Of a stretch of DNA of 35,670 nucleotides, positions 29,985-35,670 are shown in pieces. Source of the stretch: Solidesulfovibrio magneticus. Its GTDB lineage: Bacteria; Desulfobacterota; Desulfovibrionia; Desulfovibrionales; Desulfovibrionaceae. Numbering within the stretch: the stretch's first letter is position 1; each line of letters opens with the position of its first letter. The translations under genes and the position numbers were made by a program. The stretch lies in the NCBI GenBank assembly GCA_002482565.1, contig DLGG01000143.1:56694-92363 (forward strand). The letters run 5' to 3'. A model generated the notes under the pieces. It worked only from the letters and a program-made list of their open reading frames with translations, did no database searches and had not been told where the DNA came from.

Positions 29985-31217
29985 CTAGCCGGATATTTGG
30001 CCGGCGGCCTCGAAAAGCAAACTGGCCGCCACTCCCGTCAAGCACAGCCCTCCGGCCAGGGCAATGGTCAGGGGCGCGCCAAGCAAGCTGGCGGCGCCGC
30101 CGGCCAAAAGCGAGCCAAAGGGAGCCATGCCGACCAGGGTGACGGCATACAGGGCCATGACCCGGCCCCGCATGGCGTCCGGAGTGCGCAATTGGAGCAT
30201 GGTGTTGGAGGCGGCGAAAAACAGAATCAGGCAAAAGCCCAAAGCGGAAGCAATGGCAGCCGAGAGGGCAAAGGTCCGGGAAGCGGCAAAGGCTATCATG
30301 CACAGTCCCACTCCTAGCCCGCAGACCGCCCGCCAACGCGACAGGCCCCGGCTTTCGCGCCGAAGCGCCAAGGTCACGGCCGCGACCACGCTGCCCGCGC
30401 CCATGGCGGCGGTCATGAAGCCCAACTCCCGCGCGCCCTGGCCAAGCACGGCGTTGACCACCACCGGCAGCAGCACCATGACCACCGAGACAAAAAGGCT
30501 CACCACCACCAAGGCGCTTAAGATGGCGCGAATCTTCACGTCGCCGTAGGCGTAGGCCAGCCCCTGGCGGATGGCTCCGCCGGCCGGCGGACAGGCGGTC
30601 AAAGGCGCGGCCGGCGGCAGTCGCATGGCGGCCAGGGCGGCGATGACGGCCAGGTAGCTGACGCCGTTTACAAAGAAGCACCAGCCTTCGCCAATGGCGG
30701 CCACAAGCAGGCCGGCCAGGGCCGGACCCAGCACCCGGGCGCTGTTGAACATGGAGGAATTCAGCGCGATGGCGTTGTGCAGGTCGTCGCGGCCCACCAT
30801 ATCCACCACGAAGGCCTGGCGCGTGGGCATCTCCACGGCGTTGACCAGACCCAAAAAGGTGGCCAGCCCTATGACCTGCCACAGGGCGGCCGTGCCCGTA
30901 AGGGTCAGCCAGGCGAGCGTCAGGGCCTGGAGCATGGCGGCGGCCTGGGCCAGGATAAGAATGCGTCGTTTGTCACCCCGGTCGGCCAGGCAACCGCCCC
31001 AAAGACCGAAAACAAAGACCGGAATGTGGCTGGCGAATCCGGTCAGCCCCAGGGCCAGGCTTGATCCGGTCAAGCGGTAGACCAGCCAGGACACGGCCAC
31101 GGACTGCATCCAGGTGCCGGTCAGGGAGATGAACTGGCCGGCGAAAAACAGCCGGAAATTGCGGTGGCGAAACGAGCGCAACAGCAATTCCCGGGTCTTG
31201 GCGATTGGAGTCGGCAT
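29985..31217 (-). CDS. MFS transporter (MFS_3/EntS-like drug or siderophore exporter)
   Basis: A 410-residue polytopic membrane protein with about 12 helices. The N-terminus FRHRNFRLFFAGQFISLTGTWMQSVAVSWLVYRLTGSSLALGL and the loop GGCLADRGDKRRILILAQ (motif A, about 75-92) place it in the MFS_3 group typified by EntS. It probably pumps out small molecules; substrate not readable. Start ATG 31,217 has a weak Shine-Dalgarno sequence. It lies 55 bp after the MarR-type regulator on the same strand, and the pair forms a likely regulator-exporter operon. Confidence 0.9.
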   Translation of the reverse strand: MPTPIAKTRELLLRSFRHRNFRLFFAGQFISLTGTWMQSVAVSWLVYRLTGSSLALGLTGFASHIPVFVFGLWGGCLADRGDKRRILILAQAAAMLQALTLAWLTLTGTAALWQVIGLATFLGLVNAVEMPTRQAFVVDMVGRDDLHNAIALNSSMFNSARVLGPALAGLLVAAIGEGWCFFVNGVSYLAVIAALAAMRLPPAAPLTACPPAGGAIRQGLAYAYGDVKIRAILSALVVVSLFVSVVMVLLPVVVNAVLGQGARELGFMTAAMGAGSVVAAVTLALRRESRGLSRWRAVCGLGVGLCMIAFAASRTFALSAAIASALGFCLILFFAASNTMLQLRTPDAMRGRVMALYAVTLVGMAPFGSLLAGGAASLLGAPLTIALAGGLCLTGVAASLLFEAAGQISG

Positions 31218-31272
31218 GGAGAACGAAAAGACGCGCTAGGCCTGACCGGCGACGGGACGGCCTGATGGAGCG

Positions 31273-31734
31273 CTAGGCCCCGGACAGGGCGTTTTCCTGG
31301 GGCTGGGTAAACAGCGTGTGCAAAAGGCGCATGCTTCCGGTGACAAGCTCCACCTCATCCGGTCCCAGACCGGCGAGCTTGGCGGCAAAGGAGGCTTTTA
31401 CCGCTTCCCTGGCCTTGGCCAGGATGGCGTAGCCCGCCTCGGTCAGGCCCAGTCGCACCCGGCGACGGTCCTGAGCGTCCGGGGTGCGTTCGATAAATCC
31501 CCGGTAGGTCAGGGTATCGACGAGTTTGGACATCGAAGGCAGGGACACGCCGATGTATTCGGCCAGATCGGTGAGGTTGGAGCCGGGATTGTGCCGCAAA
31601 AAAGCCAGGCTGCGCAGTTCCGGCACGCGCAGATCCGGGGCGCTTTGGCTGCGCATGGTGCGCCGCAGGTCCTGCATAATCAGCGGCATGACATCGAGCA
31701 GCTCGCGGGCGCAGGTGTCGAGTGAATCGGTCAT
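31273..31734 (-). CDS. MarR family transcriptional regulator
   Basis: A 153-residue winged-helix repressor. LRSLAFLRHNPGSNLTDLAEYIGVSLPSMSKLVDTLTYRGFIERTPDAQDRRRVRLGLTEAGY forms the DNA-binding domain, with the signature wing DRRR; the flanking helices form the dimer interface. Members respond to aromatic or phenolic ligands and usually repress an adjacent efflux pump, here the MFS gene 55 bp downstream. AAAGG precedes ATG 31,734. The 78-bp upstream gap is AT-rich and holds a possible -10 and operator. Confidence 0.93.
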   Translation of the reverse strand: MTDSLDTCARELLDVMPLIMQDLRRTMRSQSAPDLRVPELRSLAFLRHNPGSNLTDLAEYIGVSLPSMSKLVDTLTYRGFIERTPDAQDRRRVRLGLTEAGYAILAKAREAVKASFAAKLAGLGPDEVELVTGSMRLLHTLFTQPQENALSGA

Positions 31735-31749
31735 GGCGGTACCTTTGGG

Positions 31750-31780
31750 ATTATGAGATTAATAGTTAGTTTAAGAAACA
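31750..31780 (-). promoter_or_regulatory. Possible promoter/operator of the MarR-MFS operon
   Basis: On the minus strand CATAAT (31,750-31,755 on plus) is a good -10. The -35 at 17 bp is only TTTCTT. The AT-rich stretch with TTAAACTAACTATTAA could be the regulator's own operator. Prediction only. Confidence 0.35.
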
Positions 31781-31812
31781 GTAAGTCGCGGGCAGGACCG
31801 CGTCAAGGCCGC

Positions 31813-33639
31813 TTACGAGGATGACGACAAGTCGTCGTCCATGTGTGAGGCCGGCGGCAGTCCCAGGCTCCGGCAGACCGTGGCGGCCAGACGGGTTTGG
31901 GACACGCCGTCGACTGCGGCCAAGGGCAGGTTGGAAAAAAGCGAACCCGGCACGAATGAAGCGTCCACGCAGTGGTCGCCGGACCATTTCTGGCGGTTGT
32001 CGGCAAAGACTTCACCGCCCGTGCCGCCGATGACCGAGGCCCAGGCCAGACGGTACGGCGGCCGGCAGCCGACGATGAGGTCCGGGGCCCCTTCGGCCAG
32101 GGGGCCGCTATAGAGGGCTTCCCGGCGGTGGACGGCGGCGATGGGCGAGGCCGGGCCGTCGGCCAGGGCGGTCAGTCGGGCGGCGAGTTCCCCGGCCAGG
32201 GCGTCAGCCTCGCCCGGCGGCACGACGCCTTGCTGTTCGCGGCCGGCCACATTGAGGCACACCGAGCCGAAACCCAGGGCAAAGGCCCGGGTGGCGGACC
32301 AGTCCACATGGCGGAACAGTTCCCCGCTGTCGGCCGGGTCGTGGGGGGCAAGCTTCATGTAGCCTTCGCGCACGAGCCAGGCGTTGAGGCTGATCGACCG
32401 GGTGTAGGAACAAAAGCCGTGGTCCGAGCAGACGAAAAGCGCCGTGTCGTCGCCGGCCGCGTCCATGACCTTGCCCACCACGGTGTCCATGCGGGCCAGG
32501 TGGTCGTCGATGACCGGCCCCAGGCGAGCCGCCTCGGCCGCGTCGTAAAGGGGATGCGTCGGGTCGGCCAGCCGCCAGAAACAGTGCTGGATGCGGTCGG
32601 AGGTGTCGAAGACGACAGACAGCAACCCCTCGCGAAACCGGCCCAGTTCGAAGTCGAGCATGGCCTCGCGCTCGCGGGTCACGTCGTCGCACAGGGCCAA
32701 AAAGGCCTCGTCGGTCATGACGCCGTCGGTCAGTCCCTTGGTCTCCTCGGGCATCCCCAGGGTGGAATACGGGCCGCCAAGGGCGTCGGCCAGCTCGGCT
32801 GCGTAGCCGGCCGGCGCGGCGATGGGCAGGCATGGCTCGGCCGGGTCGATCTGGATGGGGCCGAGGTAGAGTTCCAAAGGCTCCAGGCGAGCCAGCCACA
32901 GCCGGGCCAGGCCGGCCACGGGGGCGCCCTGGCCGGTTTCGAAGCGCACGGAAAGGTACGGCGACCACTGCCCCGGCCCGAGGTTCCCGAACTGGCCGCA
33001 CAGGGTATAGTGCAGTCGGCCGTCTTGGCGGGTCAGGGCCAAGGGGACCACGGCCGGAGTCTTGCGGCCGGCGACCACGGCCATGGGGCCTTCCACGGCC
33101 AGGGTCGCCTTGCCGTCGGCAAACCGCACGGGCACGAACCGGCCCCGGCCGCCTTGGCCGGCCGCCTCCTCGGCGTACTGGACGTAGTTGCCAAGCCGCC
33201 CCTTGACGTCGGGCGCGCCGAGTCCGGACAGAACCGTGGACTGGCCGAAAGCCGGCGGATAGCTCACCGGCCAACGCACCACGGTGGTCGGCAGCCCGGC
33301 TTTGGCCGCGACCTCGAAAAAGGTCTCGCAGTCGTAAGCCGGCAGCGGCGCGCCGCCCGGACCGGGCCGGGTCAGCGACAGTCGCGGCAGATAGGTGCCC
33401 GGGGCGCGCACGATGAAGTCGAAAATGCCGTGGCGGCCGGGATTGGTTCCGGTGGCCAGGCTTGTCCAGGCCACCGGGCTCTGGGCCGGATTGGAAGTGG
33501 CCAGGGAAACGAAACGTCCCCCCGACGCCAGCCGGGCCAGATGGGGTAATTTCCCGGCGGACAGAAGCCGGCGGCACAGTCCCGGATCAAGACCGTCGAT
33601 GCCAAGGACGATGGCTTTACGAAAGGGCTTTGGCGACAT
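31813..33639 (-). CDS. Type I phosphodiesterase/nucleotide pyrophosphatase (alkaline phosphatase superfamily)
   Basis: A 608-residue protein. The first metal ligand is D15 in VLGIDGLDPG. The nucleophile region SNPAQSPVAWTSLATGTNPGRHGIFDF (about 49-75) matches the NPP pattern. DTSDRIQHCFWRL supplies the next Asp and His, and CSDHGF has D406/H407. A beta-rich insert (about 130-290) lies between. The family hydrolyses phosphodiesters, phosphonates or sulfates with two zinc ions. No signal peptide is visible, so it is probably cytoplasmic; substrate unknown. Start ATG 33,639 (AGGAA upstream). It is 93 bp downstream of the HdrA-like gene on the same strand. Confidence 0.88.
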   Translation of the reverse strand: MSPKPFRKAIVLGIDGLDPGLCRRLLSAGKLPHLARLASGGRFVSLATSNPAQSPVAWTSLATGTNPGRHGIFDFIVRAPGTYLPRLSLTRPGPGGAPLPAYDCETFFEVAAKAGLPTTVVRWPVSYPPAFGQSTVLSGLGAPDVKGRLGNYVQYAEEAAGQGGRGRFVPVRFADGKATLAVEGPMAVVAGRKTPAVVPLALTRQDGRLHYTLCGQFGNLGPGQWSPYLSVRFETGQGAPVAGLARLWLARLEPLELYLGPIQIDPAEPCLPIAAPAGYAAELADALGGPYSTLGMPEETKGLTDGVMTDEAFLALCDDVTREREAMLDFELGRFREGLLSVVFDTSDRIQHCFWRLADPTHPLYDAAEAARLGPVIDDHLARMDTVVGKVMDAAGDDTALFVCSDHGFCSYTRSISLNAWLVREGYMKLAPHDPADSGELFRHVDWSATRAFALGFGSVCLNVAGREQQGVVPPGEADALAGELAARLTALADGPASPIAAVHRREALYSGPLAEGAPDLIVGCRPPYRLAWASVIGGTGGEVFADNRQKWSGDHCVDASFVPGSLFSNLPLAAVDGVSQTRLAATVCRSLGLPPASHMDDDLSSSS

Positions 33640-33732
33640 GGAATTCCTGTTTGGCGACGTTATGGCCGTCGAAAACGGTTTTCCACATAGCAAAAAACGC
33701 CTTGGCTGCCCAGTCCAGAAAAAGCCATGGAC

Positions 33733-35670
33733 TCAGGTCTGCCCGGCCAGATAGGCCAGGGCGCGCATGGCCGCCGCCCGCCCTTCGGCCACGGATTCGT
33801 CCAGTGGTTTGGGGCCAAGGCACAGGCCGGCGGCGAAAAGGCCCGGCCGAGGCAGGTCCACCGGCGCGAACACAGAGTGGGCGGCGGCCAAAAAGCCCAA
33901 GTGGCTGCGGGGCAGATTAAAAAGCCCTACCAACTCGTCCAAGCCCGACGCCACCAGGGGCGCGGCGAGGATGACCACGTCGGGCCGCAAACGGACCTCG
34001 CGGCCCAGAAGCCGGTCGAAACCGGCCACGACGAGGTCGGGGCCCAACCGCTCCACCTGGGCCGGCGAGGCGGCGTCGTGGCGGAAAAAGGCCACGCCCA
34101 GCCGCCGGGCCTCGGTATACAGGGATTCGAACCGGCCGTAGGCGGTGACGTCGCGGTGGAAGACGGCCACCTGGGCGTCGGGCCGGGCTTTCTTGAGTTC
34201 CACGGCCGCTTGCAAGGCCTGGGCGCAGCAGGTCCGGGCGCAGGCGTCGTAGCCGCCCGGCCCTTGACGCGAGCCCACGCACTGGATGAAGGCGGCAAGC
34301 CTGGGCGCTTCGTCCGGGCCGGGATGCAGCCGCCGCCAGTTCTCGAATTCGAGCTGGGTCATGACGCGCGGGTCGCGGCCGTAGAGATGGCTGTCCACCC
34401 GGGCTTCGGCCCCGCCCAGGGCCAGCACGGCCGCGCCAAAGCTGAGGCTACGCCGACCCGAAGGCGTTTGCACTTCACCGGTCCAGCCGCCGGCCTGGCC
34501 GGACAATCCGACCAGCCGCGCGCCGCGCATAACCTCGATGTGCGGATGGGCCGAGGCCGCCTCGGCCATGGCGGCCACGGCCTGCCGGGTGTCGCTGCCC
34601 TTCCAGACCGTCGGATGCTTGCGGGGATTGCCGCCAAGGGCGTCGGCCTTCTCCATGAGCAACACTGAAACGCCGCTCTCGGCCAGCCCCAGGGCGCAAG
34701 CCAGCCCGGCCGCGCCGCCGCCGACCACCAGCACGGATGGCGTGCCAGGCCCGGCGTCCCGTTCGGGAGCGCAGGCCAAAACTTCCAGAGCGGCGGCCGA
34801 GCCTTGCACCGTGGCCAAGGCCGCATCAGCCGGGCCGGACGCGCCACCGGCCACGAAAATCCCCGGCCGATTGGTCACGGCCGGGGCAAAGGGATTTGTC
34901 GGCACAAAACCCTGCTTGTCCGTCTCCAGGCCGCAGGCCGCCGCCAGCTCCCGGCCCTGGGGCGAGGGGCCAAGGCCCACGGCCAGCACGGCCAGATCGA
35001 CCTGATCCTGGATTTCGGCCCCCTGCTCGTTAACAAGGCGAAAGACCACGCCCCGTCCCTCCGGGCCGGCTTGCAGGGTATGGGGCCGGGCATAGCGCAC
35101 GGCCACGCCCGAGGCTTCGGCCGCATTGAGCGAGGCCTGGGCTCCCGGGGCATGAACGCGCAGGTCCATGGCGTAAATGTCTCGTCGGACCCCGGGCAAG
35201 GCCAGGGCCTGGCGCAAGGAAACGGCGCAGCACAGGCTGGAGCAGGCCGGCCGTTCCTCGGGGCGGCGCATCCGCGAGCCCACGCACTGAATAAAGGCCA
35301 CCGAAGCCGGCGGCGCGTCGTCGGAGGGCCGGCGCACGCCTCCGGCCGCCAGCATGGTCTCGAGTTCGATGCTGGTGACGACGTCGGCGACCGGGCCGTA
35401 GCCGAAAAAGTCGAGTCCGCCCGGATGGTAGGGCACCAAGCCCGTGGCCAGGACCAGGGCGGCGGCGCGAAGTTTCCCCTCCCCCACTTCTCCAGCCAGC
35501 CGGACCGTCAGCAGCAGATTGCCCGGACCGCCGGTTACGCCCAGCAGACGGCAGCCGGCCTGCAGGCGGATGCGGGGCTGGGCGGCCACGGCCTGGGCCA
35601 TGGCGTCCAGGGCCGGCCCGGCCGGTTGGCCGGTCTGCACCAGGGCGGTCAGATGCCTGGCCGCGCCGCC
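33733..35670 (-). CDS. Tandem HdrA-like flavoprotein (heterodisulfide reductase A family), 5' end outside window
   Basis: At least 645 residues, open through the right edge (GGAARHLTAL precedes the GTG at 35,640), so the start is missing. Two HdrA-like modules can be seen. The first has VVTSIELETML, FIQCVGSR (then CSSLCC) and an FAD/NAD end TNRPGIFVAGGASGPAD. The second starts with the FAD fold VLVVGGGAAGLACALGLAESGVSVLLMEKADALGG and has FIQCVGSR followed by CARTCC, ending LFAAGLCLGPKPLDESVAEGRAAAM. CVGSR with Cys pairs are iron-sulfur/FAD signatures of HdrA, used in electron bifurcation or QmoA/B-like complexes. No ferredoxin 4-Cys motif is visible in this part. No partner HdrBC or Mvh genes lie in the window. 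Confidence 0.85.
   Translation of the reverse strand, partial: GGAARHLTALVQTGQPAGPALDAMAQAVAAQPRIRLQAGCRLLGVTGGPGNLLLTVRLAGEVGEGKLRAAALVLATGLVPYHPGGLDFFGYGPVADVVTSIELETMLAAGGVRRPSDDAPPASVAFIQCVGSRMRRPEERPACSSLCCAVSLRQALALPGVRRDIYAMDLRVHAPGAQASLNAAEASGVAVRYARPHTLQAGPEGRGVVFRLVNEQGAEIQDQVDLAVLAVGLGPSPQGRELAAACGLETDKQGFVPTNPFAPAVTNRPGIFVAGGASGPADAALATVQGSAAALEVLACAPERDAGPGTPSVLVVGGGAAGLACALGLAESGVSVLLMEKADALGGNPRKHPTVWKGSDTRQAVAAMAEAASAHPHIEVMRGARLVGLSGQAGGWTGEVQTPSGRRSLSFGAAVLALGGAEARVDSHLYGRDPRVMTQLEFENWRRLHPGPDEAPRLAAFIQCVGSRQGPGGYDACARTCCAQALQAAVELKKARPDAQVAVFHRDVTAYGRFESLYTEARRLGVAFFRHDAASPAQVERLGPDLVVAGFDRLLGREVRLRPDVVILAAPLVASGLDELVGLFNLPRSHLGFLAAAHSVFAPVDLPRPGLFAAGLCLGPKPLDESVAEGRAAAMRALAYLAGQT

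Noticed and set aside
31819..31833. GATGACGACAAG-like string resembling an enterokinase tag on the plus strand
   Set aside because: It is the antisense of the Asp/Ser-rich C-terminus of the phosphodiesterase, with no coding frame, so it is coincidence.
31972..33549. 525-codon plus frame opposite the phosphodiesterase
   Set aside because: The minus strand holds all metal-site motifs. The plus frame is again Gly/His/Gln-rich shadow sequence.

Overview
The window looks like ordinary chromosome from a high-GC sulfate-reducing deltaproteobacterium of the Desulfovibrionales, probably Solidesulfovibrio/Desulfovibrio-like. This is inferred from the strong G/C third-position bias, a tandem HdrA-like flavoprotein, an LL-diaminopimelate-type aminotransferase, ferredoxin-containing aldo/keto reductase, HypAB hydrogenase maturation genes and a small (4.5S-type) SRP RNA. 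I see no prophage, insertion sequence, CRISPR array or secretion island.

Layout. (1) 1-2,450: tatA on the minus strand with its own promoter and terminator, divergent from two overlapping genes of unknown function (one cysteine-rich) and a HAD phosphatase. (2) 2,544-7,506: a plus-strand run yggT, divIVA-like, DUF167, DUF465, ilvB, ilvN, ilvC, closed by a strong terminator. It joins envelope/division-type genes to the first two steps of branched-chain amino acid synthesis. (3) 7,519-10,348: five closely packed plus-strand genes, mostly small exported or membrane proteins (Sel1-like, unknown secreted protein, SemiSWEET, YgdI/YgdR-like lipoprotein) plus a probable methyltransferase. (4) 10,493-14,409: minus-strand GNAT, hypB, hypA, a DUF554 membrane protein, tRNA-Leu(CAA) with terminator, and tgt. 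(5) 14,489-16,225: adenine deaminase on plus, then about 735 bp with no convincing gene.

(6) 16,961-21,542: minus-strand GT39-like membrane glycosyltransferase, a membrane-anchored YHS protein, folK and the dapL-type aminotransferase. folK is odd because it has no ATG/GTG/TTG where the protein should start. (7) 21,685-25,422: xerD-like recombinase and a 928-residue DHH-CBS-CBS-nucleotidyltransferase fusion whose last codons run into a large intergenic inverted repeat (25,375-25,481). A related half-element lies at 70-87. (8) 25,569-28,110: hisD and purC, then tRNA-Ser(GGA) and SRP RNA only 9 nt apart, followed by two successive hairpin terminators. (9) 28,256-31,734: minus-strand pyrE-like gene translationally coupled to an aldo/keto reductase with two 4Fe-4S motifs, and a MarR-MFS exporter pair. 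(10) 31,813-35,670: a type I phosphodiesterase and a tandem HdrA-like flavoprotein cut by the window edge.

Most of the window is housekeeping. The least explained parts are the cysteine-rich gene pair, the small-envelope-protein cluster, the DHH-CBS-TNT fusion, the tandem HdrA protein, the folK start and the 735-bp quiet region. I found no clear evidence of a wholly new multi-gene system.
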